NCBI GenBank assembly: GCA_947626305.1
Contig: CANQRP010000002.1
Location: 1 to 53,357, forward strand
From: an uncultured Clostridia bacterium
GTDB taxonomy: Bacteria; Bacillota; Clostridia; Christensenellales; Borkfalkiaceae
DNA length: 53,357 nucleotides
Direction: 5' to 3'
Below are positions 10,731 through 20,808 of this stretch, in pieces. The notes under the pieces are model-generated. The model ran no database searches, had not been told where the DNA came from, and was given only the letters and a program-made list of their open reading frames with translations. Made by a program: the position numbers and the translations under genes. Position 1 is the first letter of the stretch. Each line of letters starts with the position of its first letter.

Positions 10731-11228
10731 ATGATCATCTTGGGGCTGGACCCCGGGCTCGGGACCATGGGCTACGGAGTTGTGGAAAAGGACGCCGGCG
10801 GGAATTGCAGGGCGATCGATTACGGAGTCGTGAAAACGCCTCCCAATGAAAACCTTGCGGTGCGGCTGTGCATTCTCGAGGACGGTGTCAATAAAATTTT
10901 CGATCGGTTCCGACCGGATGAAGCGGCGATGGAAGAGCTGTTTTTCTCCAAAAACATCACCACGGGCATTGCGGTGGCGCAGGCGCGGGGCGTAATGCTC
11001 CTCACCTGCAACAAGCGTTGCGGAAGGATCTTCGAATACACACCCAACCAGATCAAACAGGCGCTCACGGGCTACGGCGCGGCGGACAAGGTACAGATGC
11101 AACGGGTGGTGGCGAGCCATCTGCGTTTGAAGAGCATCCCCCGTCCCGATGACGCGGCGGACGCCTTGGCGGTGGCGCTCTGCCACGCCTTCGCAAGCCG
11201 CTTCGCCTCGCTCTTCGGCATTCGGTAA
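10731..11228 (+). CDS. ruvC: Crossover junction endodeoxyribonuclease RuvC
   Basis: MIILGLDPGLGTMGYGVVE...MEELFFSKNITTGIAVAQARGV...ADALAVALCH. Confidence 0.97.
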   Translation: MIILGLDPGLGTMGYGVVEKDAGGNCRAIDYGVVKTPPNENLAVRLCILEDGVNKIFDRFRPDEAAMEELFFSKNITTGIAVAQARGVMLLTCNKRCGRIFEYTPNQIKQALTGYGAADKVQMQRVVASHLRLKSIPRPDDAADALAVALCHAFASRFASLFGIR

Positions 11229-11388
11229 AAAGATCTGCCGCGATCATCTTGCTGTCTCCCGCGCAGCGGGAAAAGCGGCGAACGTTGAGAGCCGAAGGGG
11301 GGCGATGCCCCATACAAAAAACAAGGAGTCCCCTCCTCTACACTCCCCCGCATTGCGGGTGGAGAGAAAACAAGCAGGAAAAAACATC

Positions 11389-11985
11389 ATGATAGGCTAT
11401 TTAAGAGGCAAAGTAAAATATCTGACCCCCGAATATGTGCTTTTGGACGTAAACGGCGTGGGGTACGAGCTCGTCTGCTCGGGCGCGGCGTTTTCCCGCC
11501 TTTCGGCAGTCAATGCCGGGGAAGAGGGGGAAGTGTACACCTATCTCAAAGTGAGCGAAGACGACATCACGCTCTTCGGTTTTTCGGATGTGCGCGAGCG
11601 GCAGCTCTTTTTGAAGCTGACCTCTGTGCAGAGCGTGGGGGCAAAGATGGCGATCGCCATTTTGTCCTCCATGAAGCCGATCGAAGTGTCCGAAGCGATC
11701 GCGACCGCAGACGTCAAACGGCTCTCTGCCGTAAAGGGGGTCGGGAAAAAGACGGCGGAGCGGATCATTCTGGAGCTGCACGGCAAGATTTCGGCGGATG
11801 AACTTCTCGGCAGAGCGAGCGTGTCCGAAAAGAGCTCGCCGCGGGAGACGAACGACGATGCCGTCTCCGCGCTCATGGGGCTCGGGTTCACCAAGCAGGA
11901 GAGCGTACGCGCCGTGGAGCGCGCCAAAGCGGCGGGCGCAAAAACGGTGGAAGAGGTCATCGCCCTCGCCATCCGCGGCATGTGA
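11389..11985 (+). CDS. ruvA: Holliday junction branch migration protein RuvA
   Basis: MIGYLRGKVKYLTPEYVLLDVNGVGYEL...; start placed at ATG 11389, downstream of the ORF-track start. Confidence 0.97.
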   Translation: MIGYLRGKVKYLTPEYVLLDVNGVGYELVCSGAAFSRLSAVNAGEEGEVYTYLKVSEDDITLFGFSDVRERQLFLKLTSVQSVGAKMAIAILSSMKPIEVSEAIATADVKRLSAVKGVGKKTAERIILELHGKISADELLGRASVSEKSSPRETNDDAVSALMGLGFTKQESVRAVERAKAAGAKTVEEVIALAIRGM

Positions 11986-12032
11986 CCGATCAATGATCGA
12001 TACCGAAGAGCAACTCGGAAAAGGGGAACGCA

Positions 12033-13112
12033 ATGTTTAACGACGATTACGACGAATACGACGATTACGACGGTTACGGCGGATCGGGGGAGGATCGGCT
12101 CCTCACGGGCGCGCGGAGCGCTTATGATGTGGAAGAAAACGTCCTCCGTCCCAAAACGATGGAGGAATACGTCGGTCAGGATAAGATCAAGGAGAACCTG
12201 TCCGTATACATGTCGGCGGCAAAGGCGCGGGGAGAGGCGCTCGACCATGTGCTTTTATACGGTCCTCCCGGGCTTGGGAAAACCACTCTCGCGCATATCA
12301 TCGCGGGCACGATGGGCGCGCAGATCAAACTTACGAGCGGTCCCGCCATCGAACGGCAGGGCGATCTTGCCTCTATCCTCTCCAACCTCAACGACGGCGA
12401 CGTGCTCTTCATCGACGAGATCCACCGTCTCAGCCATGCCGTGGAGGAGACGCTCTATTCCGCCATGGAAGATTTCGCGCTCGATATCATCGTGGGGAAA
12501 GGTCCCATGGCGCGGAACATCCGCCTCCCGTTGAAGCGCTTTACTCTCATCGGCGCGACCACGCGTGCCGGCATGCTCTCCTCACCTCTCCGCGACCGCT
12601 TCGGCATCCTGTGCCGCCTCGATATGTATACGCCCTCGGAATTGCAGAAGATCGTCACCCGTTCCGCGCGCACGCTCGGCATTTCCGTGGAAGAGAAGGG
12701 GGGCTATGAGATCGCCCGCCGTTCTCGCGGTACGCCGCGGATCGCCAACCGCCTGTTGAAGCGCGTGCGCGACTTTTCGGCGGTCTCGGGGAGCAACACC
12801 GTCACGGAAGAGACGGCAAAGGCGGCGCTCTCCCGCCTCGAGATCGACGAGCTCGGTCTCGACGAAACGGACAGAAATCTTTTGCGCGCCCTCATCGAAA
12901 AATTCAACGGCGGACCGGCGGGGCTGGATACCCTTGCCGCCACCATCAACGAAGATGTCAACACCATCGAGGATGTGTACGAGCCCTATCTCTTGCAGCT
13001 CGGGTTTATCGCACGCACTCCGCGCGGCAGGATCTGCCTGAAAGGCGGATACGAACATATGGGGGTAGCCATTCCGGAGTCCGTCCGCAAACAGCTCTCC
13101 GTCTTCGACTGA
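12033..13112 (+). CDS. ruvB: Holliday junction DNA helicase RuvB with Asp/Tyr-rich N-terminal extension
   Basis: [19 protein letters not shown]...[18 protein letters not shown]...[10 protein letters not shown]-terminus [17 protein letters not shown]. Confidence 0.97.
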   Translation: MFNDDYDEYDDYDGYGGSGEDRLLTGARSAYDVEENVLRPKTMEEYVGQDKIKENLSVYMSAAKARGEALDHVLLYGPPGLGKTTLAHIIAGTMGAQIKLTSGPAIERQGDLASILSNLNDGDVLFIDEIHRLSHAVEETLYSAMEDFALDIIVGKGPMARNIRLPLKRFTLIGATTRAGMLSSPLRDRFGILCRLDMYTPSELQKIVTRSARTLGISVEEKGGYEIARRSRGTPRIANRLLKRVRDFSAVSGSNTVTEETAKAALSRLEIDELGLDETDRNLLRALIEKFNGGPAGLDTLAATINEDVNTIEDVYEPYLLQLGFIARTPRGRICLKGGYEHMGVAIPESVRKQLSVFD

Positions 13113-13127
13113 GCCCGCAAACAGAAC

Positions 13128-15481
<2,354 letters not shown>

Positions 15482-15517
15482 TTTTTCCGCAAAATGGAAA
15501 AATATTCCCGAAAACGC

Positions 15518-15546
15518 TTGCAAAAAACGCAAAAAAAAAGTATCAT
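15518..15546 (+). promoter_or_regulatory. yajC promoter
   Basis: TTGCAA, 17-nt spacer, TATCAT. Confidence 0.6.
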
Positions 15547-15575
15547 GAGAGCAAGAGAAAAAAGGAGATAAAAAC

Positions 15576-16064
15576 ATGCATCTTTTGCAATTATTGGCAG
15601 ATTCCGCAACGGATACAACAAATACCGCTAACCCGTGGCAGCAATACATGGTCTACATTCTGCTCGGCGTCATCTTGGTGCTTTTGGTCGTTTGGCTGCT
15701 TTTCTCGGGCAGAAAGAACAAACAGCGCCAGAAAGAGTACGTGGAACAGCTCGACGCCATTGCGCCCGGCAACAAAGTAAAGACGGCGGGCGGTATCTGC
15801 GGCATCGTCGTGGAGGTCTGTGACGACAATACGGTCATCCTCGAAACGGGCAGCGAACTCTCCGGGAAATCTTATATCAAGATGGACAAGGAACTCATCG
15901 CGCAGACGGACGCCAAGGGTCCCACGCAGCTTGCGCGGGAAGAGGCAGAGGCAAGGCGCAAGGCGGAAAAAGAGGCGAAAAACGCCGACAAGAAGCCCGA
16001 TCTTCCCGCCGAAAAGGAGCCCGAACCCGAAACTCCCGCCGAAACGAAAGAAGAAAAAGAATGA
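15576..16064 (+). CDS. yajC: Preprotein translocase subunit YajC
   Basis: Single TM then LLFSGRKNKQRQKEYVEQLDAIAPGNKVKTAGGICGIVVEVCDDNTVILETGS. Confidence 0.92.
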   Translation: MHLLQLLADSATDTTNTANPWQQYMVYILLGVILVLLVVWLLFSGRKNKQRQKEYVEQLDAIAPGNKVKTAGGICGIVVEVCDDNTVILETGSELSGKSYIKMDKELIAQTDAKGPTQLAREEAEARRKAEKEAKNADKKPDLPAEKEPEPETPAETKEEKE

Positions 16065-16074
16065 TCCCCGCAAC

Positions 16075-16107
16075 AAACGGCTTTCCGAAAGGAAGGCTGT
16101 TTTTTTG
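16075..16107 (+). terminator. Intrinsic terminator after yajC
   Basis: AAACGGCTTTCC-GAAA-GGAAGGCTGTTT followed by T-run. Confidence 0.8.
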
Positions 16108-16181
16108 TCCCGCGCGGGGCAGGGGGTGTCATAGTCCGCCCTTCCCCTGCATACCGTAAGAAAAAAGACAGGAGAGGTTTT

Positions 16182-16553
16182 ATGAGTACATTCAAAAAAG
16201 CAGCCGGGGAGTGCGCGCTTGCGGCGTTGCTGTCGTCGGCGTTTTGTCTGTTTGCAGTCGCGTTGTTTGCCGTGTTTGTTCGCGCCTATGCCCCGTCGGA
16301 GGTCACGATTGCCGTCGTGGACCGCGTGATCCTCGCCGTGGGCATCTTTGCGTTTTCGGCGCTCTTCATCCGGCGGGAGCGCGCGCTCTTCAAGGGCGCG
16401 GCGGCGGGGGTGCTCTCGCTCGCCGTCACAACATTGGTGTTCGGTTGCATTGGCGGATTTCATTTTACCGTGCTCTTTCTCGCGGAGCTTCTGCTCAGCG
16501 CCCTTTTCGGCGGCTTGGGCGCGCTGCTCGGCGTAAAATTGCGGAAAGAATAG
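16182..16553 (+). CDS. TIGR04086-like small four-TM membrane protein
   Basis: Four hydrophobic helices; position between yajC and the SCIFF gene as in other Clostridia. Confidence 0.65.
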   Translation: MSTFKKAAGECALAALLSSAFCLFAVALFAVFVRAYAPSEVTIAVVDRVILAVGIFAFSALFIRRERALFKGAAAGVLSLAVTTLVFGCIGGFHFTVLFLAELLLSALFGGLGALLGVKLRKE

Positions 16554-16561
16554 AAAAAACA

Positions 16562-16591
16562 GTTGCTATTTTCCGCGTGAAGTTGTATAAT
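16562..16591 (+). promoter_or_regulatory. scfA promoter
   Basis: TTGCTA, 18-nt spacer, TATAAT. Confidence 0.6.
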
Positions 16592-16615
16592 AAAGAAAAA
16601 ATTCGGAGAAAAGAC

Positions 16616-16768
16616 ATGATCAAGACGATTGCGAAACCCGCGGAAAAGAAAGTTGTCGGCTGCGGCGAGTGCAGAAGCACATGCCAGTCCGCTTGCAAAA
16701 CGAGCTGCACGGTGGGGAACCAGTCCTGCGAGCGCGTAACGAGAGAGCAAAAGATCGAGAAGAAGTAA
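16616..16768 (+). CDS. scfA: Six-cysteine SCIFF ranthipeptide precursor (50 aa)
   Basis: ATG 16616: MIKTIAKPAEKKVVGCGECRSTCQSACKTSCTVGNQSCERVTREQKIEKK; six Cys, CQSACKTSCTVGNQ motif; adjacent to radical SAM maturase. Confidence 0.95.
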   Translation: MIKTIAKPAEKKVVGCGECRSTCQSACKTSCTVGNQSCERVTREQKIEKK

Positions 16769-16839
16769 TTCGAAAATTTCGGTAACGATCGGGGAGCAGC
16801 GGTATACGTTGCTCCCTCAATTCCGTTAAAGACAAATTT

Positions 16840-18135
16840 ATGCTTCACATTTTTACCTATCACGACCATTTTTATCTCTATGATACGGGCAGCGGCTCTC
16901 TGCACGAGTGCGACGAAAAAACGGCGCGCCATTTGCGGGGGGAACCCGTTGAAATGACGGACGAAGAGCTCGCCGAGATCGCCGAGCTCGAGCGCGGCGG
17001 GTTGTTGAACAAGGAGGAAGTCAAGACTTATCCCTTGAAAAGCAACGAGGTCAAGGCGCTGTGTCTGCATGTCTCGCACGACTGCAACCTGCGGTGCAGG
17101 TATTGCTTTGCGGACGAGGGCGCCTATCATTCGGCGCGCGAGGTGATGTCTTTCGAAACGGCGAAAGCGGCGATCGACTTTCTGCTTCGCGAAAGCGGCG
17201 GTCGGAAAGTGCTCGAAATCGATTTCTTCGGCGGCGAGCCCCTCATGAATCTCGACGTCGTAAAGCGCACGGTAGCCTACGCCAAAGAGGAGGGGCAGAA
17301 GCAAGGCAAGCGCTTCCTCTTCACCACCACGACGAACGGATTGCTCCTCGACGACGATACGATCGAGTTTTTCAATGCGGAGATGGAGAACGTCGTGCTC
17401 TCTCTCGACGGCAGACCGGAGGTGCACGACGCCGTGCGGAAAACGATCTCCGGGAAGGGGAGCTACGCCGCCGTCATCGATAAGATCAAACGGTTCGTGC
17501 GTTCGCGCGGGGACAAGCATTACTACGTCCGCGGGACATTCACGGCAAAAAATCTCGATTTTTCGCAGGATGTGCTCTTCCTTGCCGACCAGGGCTTCGA
17601 TTCCATCTCCATGGAACCCGTCGTCACCGACATCCCGGACTTGCAGATCAAACAAGAGCATCTTGCGCGCATCGAGAGCGAGTACGAGCGTCTGTGCGAC
17701 GAATATCTCGCCCGCGAGGAGAGGGGGGAGGGGTTCAACTTCTTCCACTTCAATATCGACCTCGAGGGCGGTCCTTGCCTTTCCAAACGGGTGTCTGCAT
17801 GCGGGGCGGGCAACGAGTATCTGTCCGTTGTGCCGAACGGCGACATCTATCCCTGCCACCAGTTCGCCGGGGATCGAAAGTGGCGGATGGGCAATGTGTT
17901 CGAGGGGAAGTTGAATGGCGAGATCCGCGCGTTGTTTGCGGAAAGTTGCCTCTTTACGCGAGAGAAGTGCGCGAACTGCTTTGCCAAATTCCTCTGTTCG
18001 GGAGGGTGCAACGCCAACAATTATCACTACAACGGCGACATCAACGTCCCTTACGAGATGACTTGTGCGATGATGAAAAAGCGGCTCGAGTGCGCAATGC
18101 ACATCCTCGCAGCGCGCAAATCCCGAGAAAATTAA
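16840..18135 (+). CDS. scfB: Thioether cross-link-forming SCIFF peptide maturase (radical SAM/SPASM)
   Basis: Radical SAM CNLRCRYC; SPASM-type cysteines CGAGNEYLSVVPNGDIYPCHQF...CANCFAKFLCSGGCNANN. Confidence 0.95.
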   Translation: MLHIFTYHDHFYLYDTGSGSLHECDEKTARHLRGEPVEMTDEELAEIAELERGGLLNKEEVKTYPLKSNEVKALCLHVSHDCNLRCRYCFADEGAYHSAREVMSFETAKAAIDFLLRESGGRKVLEIDFFGGEPLMNLDVVKRTVAYAKEEGQKQGKRFLFTTTTNGLLLDDDTIEFFNAEMENVVLSLDGRPEVHDAVRKTISGKGSYAAVIDKIKRFVRSRGDKHYYVRGTFTAKNLDFSQDVLFLADQGFDSISMEPVVTDIPDLQIKQEHLARIESEYERLCDEYLAREERGEGFNFFHFNIDLEGGPCLSKRVSACGAGNEYLSVVPNGDIYPCHQFAGDRKWRMGNVFEGKLNGEIRALFAESCLFTREKCANCFAKFLCSGGCNANNYHYNGDINVPYEMTCAMMKKRLECAMHILAARKSREN

Positions 18136-18165
18136 CAAAAAATCAAAAATGCGGCTCATTTCGGC

Positions 18166-18194
18166 TTGACGGAAAAACGCAAATTATATATAAT
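18166..18194 (+). promoter_or_regulatory. secDF promoter
   Basis: TTGACG, 17-nt spacer, TATAAT. Confidence 0.75.
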
Positions 18195-18256
18195 GAAAAA
18201 AGACGAATTTTCCGAATGCAATTCCACGGAAGATTTCTTTTGAACAGGAGGCAACA

Positions 18257-19762
18257 ATGGGTAAAATAAAATCGGCGATCCTTCTCACCCTGATCACGTT
18301 GATCATCGCCGTTTTATGCGTAGTGTGCTTCGTCCCCTTCCCCGTGGGAGGAGACGGGATCCACTACTTTAATCCGATTATCAACTGGGCGGACAGGAGC
18401 GCGGACCTCGGCGGCTATCAGTTCGGCGAGGAGGCGGGGTATCTCGGCGGGTCTTACGGCGTCGTGTTCTATCCCGAGGGCGTCATTTCCGCCAAGGAAT
18501 ACCGGGACAACGGCGAAACGGAAGACGGTCCGGAATACGTTGCATATGCGGGCGGTTCCGTGTATCTCGACAAGGAAAAGGTCTGCGACGGCGGTACGGA
18601 GCCTACCGAGGAATTCAAGACGGCGTTCGAAGCGCAGCTTTCCTGCCTCAAAGAACGCTTTGCACGGCTTCAATCGGAAGACACGGTGCTCGAAGTGCGG
18701 GACGGCTACACGGTCTACGCAAAACTTCCCTCCGCAATGGACGCCTCCGTGGCGGCATTCCTCTATTATTCCTACATGGGCGATGTCGCCGTTCTGTACG
18801 GGACAAGTTCGGACGCGGCGAGCGCGAACCAGATCATCCCCCGCACGGGCAGCAAGCAAAAGCCCGCGAGCGAGTACATCAAGCGTGCTTCCATGCGCAA
18901 CAACATGGGCACTGCTTATGTGGAGATCGATTTTACCGACGAGGGTCTGGAACTTCTCTCGAACGCGACGTCCGGCGCCTCCGAAAGCACGGGCTATCTG
19001 TTCCTGCAAGTAGGCGGGGAGACGGTCATCAATCTTTCCGTCTCCGAGCAGATCCACGATAATCTTTATATCAGCGGCAGCTATACGGCAGATTCGGCGA
19101 AGATCGTCGCCAACACCATCGACACCGCGCTCGATGCGGGCGCGATCGAACTCGGCATGGAAATGGGCGAGCTTTATCGGGTAGACGGCAACTTTGCGCC
19201 TCTCACCCTCGGTTCCGTTTCGTTGAGCGGGCTCGACCTGTTCTATATCGCATTCGGTGTGCTCTTTTTGGCGATGGCGGTCTTCTTCCTCGTCCGTTAC
19301 GGGGCACTTGGGATCGCAAACATCCTCACCTATCTTCTGTTCCTGCCCCTCATCACGCTTGTGTATTGGGCGGTGCCGATCGCGATCGGCGCGGGCACCA
19401 TCGCCGCGTTTGCGATCTCGTCCGTGCTGCTTTGCGTGAGCAACGCGCTCTCCTATGAGGCGGCGCGCAAGGAATATGCCGTCGGCAAAACGATCGCATC
19501 CTCCGTGAAGACGGGGTACGGAAAGTGCTTCTGGCACATCTTCGATCTGCACATTGCGCTCTTGATCGTGGCGTTGCTCGTTTATCTCATCGCGGTCACG
19601 GAGCTCTCCCTGTTCGGGCTGGCGCTCACCTTCGGGGTGGCGCTCGCGGGGCTTTGCACCCTCCTCGTCAATCGCTTCCTTTGGTATTTGATGATGGGCA
19701 TAGCGAAGGATCCCGGCAAATTCTGTCATTTCAAGAGAGAGGAGGTAGAGGACGATGACTAA
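18257..19762 (+). CDS. secD: Protein translocase subunit SecD (divergent)
   Basis: N-terminal TM, large extracytoplasmic region, C-terminal TM block; overlaps secF; follows yajC. Confidence 0.8.
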   Translation: MGKIKSAILLTLITLIIAVLCVVCFVPFPVGGDGIHYFNPIINWADRSADLGGYQFGEEAGYLGGSYGVVFYPEGVISAKEYRDNGETEDGPEYVAYAGGSVYLDKEKVCDGGTEPTEEFKTAFEAQLSCLKERFARLQSEDTVLEVRDGYTVYAKLPSAMDASVAAFLYYSYMGDVAVLYGTSSDAASANQIIPRTGSKQKPASEYIKRASMRNNMGTAYVEIDFTDEGLELLSNATSGASESTGYLFLQVGGETVINLSVSEQIHDNLYISGSYTADSAKIVANTIDTALDAGAIELGMEMGELYRVDGNFAPLTLGSVSLSGLDLFYIAFGVLFLAMAVFFLVRYGALGIANILTYLLFLPLITLVYWAVPIAIGAGTIAAFAISSVLLCVSNALSYEAARKEYAVGKTIASSVKTGYGKCFWHIFDLHIALLIVALLVYLIAVTELSLFGLALTFGVALAGLCTLLVNRFLWYLMMGIAKDPGKFCHFKREEVEDDD

Positions 19763-20750
19763 GCGTTTTCTTCCCGGAAAGTTGCTTCCCGTATGGATCG
19801 CCGTATCTGCGGTCCTCATCGCAGTCGGCATCGTGCTGATCTCGCTCTTCGGTTTTCACTATTCCGCTCCGGAGACAAAGACGGTCGAGATCGGTTACGA
19901 CGCAGTGGTCTTTATCGAAGAGAAAGAGGACGCGCTCGCGAGCACGTGTGAAGGGGTCTTTTCCCAAGACGGGCTCCGCTATACCGCAAAGCGGACCGAC
20001 AGAGAACTCGATGTCAACTATGTCTCGGAGACGGGCAACTATCTTCTCGTATATACCTTCTCCGCGGATACCGATAACGCAAAACTTGCCTCTGTAGCTA
20101 CGAAATTGCAGCAGGCTCTGGACGCGAACACCGAGCTCGGCGGCGACATCTATGTCACCGCTCACACCCTTGCGGGCGAACAGTTCCATGAAGCGAGTTG
20201 GCGTGCGGCGATCGCGCTTTGCGTCGCTGCGATCGTGGCGCTCGTCTACATCGGCTTCCGTTTCGGTTGGGCTGCGGCGATCGCGGGTCTTGTGGCATGC
20301 GTGAACGACGCGCTGGTAACGCTTTCGCTGTTTGCGATCACGCGCATCCCCGTTTACGTCTATGCGCCCGTGCTCTTTGCGGGGATCGCGGCGGTCGTCT
20401 CCGTGATCATGTGGCTTGCGCAGTGCATGAAGATGCGCGAAAACTTCAAAGATCCCGCCTTCACCTCCCTCACGGCAGAGGAGGCGGTGGGTGTATCCGT
20501 TCTCGGCTCTTGGAAGTTTGCGCTCTGTTTCCTCGTTCCCCTTGCGATCGTGTTCGTCGTGCTCGGGGTCATCGCATCGAGCGGGCTTCGCCTGTTCCTT
20601 CTCCCCGTTCTTGTGCCTCTTGCGGTGAGCGTTTACTCGTCGTTCCTTCTCGCTCCTGCGGTCCTTGTGCCCTTTAAGAGCAAGTTCGACAGGATGAAAT
20701 CGTCTCGCAAGAAGTACGTCGGCAAAAAGAAAGCGGAAGTTCAGGAGTGA
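19755..20750 (+). CDS. secF: Protein translocase subunit SecF
   Basis: SecF-like TM organisation; ALYIGFRFGW-like segment (ALVYIGFRFGWAAAIAGLVACVNDALVTLSLFAI). Confidence 0.85.
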   Translation: MTKRFLPGKLLPVWIAVSAVLIAVGIVLISLFGFHYSAPETKTVEIGYDAVVFIEEKEDALASTCEGVFSQDGLRYTAKRTDRELDVNYVSETGNYLLVYTFSADTDNAKLASVATKLQQALDANTELGGDIYVTAHTLAGEQFHEASWRAAIALCVAAIVALVYIGFRFGWAAAIAGLVACVNDALVTLSLFAITRIPVYVYAPVLFAGIAAVVSVIMWLAQCMKMRENFKDPAFTSLTAEEAVGVSVLGSWKFALCFLVPLAIVFVVLGVIASSGLRLFLLPVLVPLAVSVYSSFLLAPAVLVPFKSKFDRMKSSRKKYVGKKKAEVQE

Positions 20751-20767
20751 ACGAAAAAATCGATAAA

Positions 20768-20796
20768 AAAACGGCGGGAAATTCCGCCGTTTTTGT
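20768..20796 (+). terminator. Intrinsic terminator after secF
   Basis: AAAACGGCGG-GAAATT-CCGCCGTTTTTG. Confidence 0.85.
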
Positions 20797-20808
20797 GTTA
20801 AAAAGGCA

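Noticed and set aside
11149-11388. ORF-track N-terminal extension of ruvA
   Set aside because: The extension translates ruvC 3' end and palindromic repeat sequence; true RuvA start is MIGYLRGKV at 11389.
12040-12090. Tandem GACGATTAC-like repeats as a CRISPR or minisatellite
   Set aside because: Falls within the ruvB reading frame and has no spacers; explained as a low-complexity protein extension.
16495-18159. 554-aa minus-strand ORF over scfA/scfB
   Set aside because: Covers two well supported plus-strand genes; no RBS or family motif; rejected as shadow ORF.
18314-19831. 505-aa minus-strand ORF over secD
   Set aside because: Antisense to secD, with low-complexity Arg/Asp/His-rich translation.
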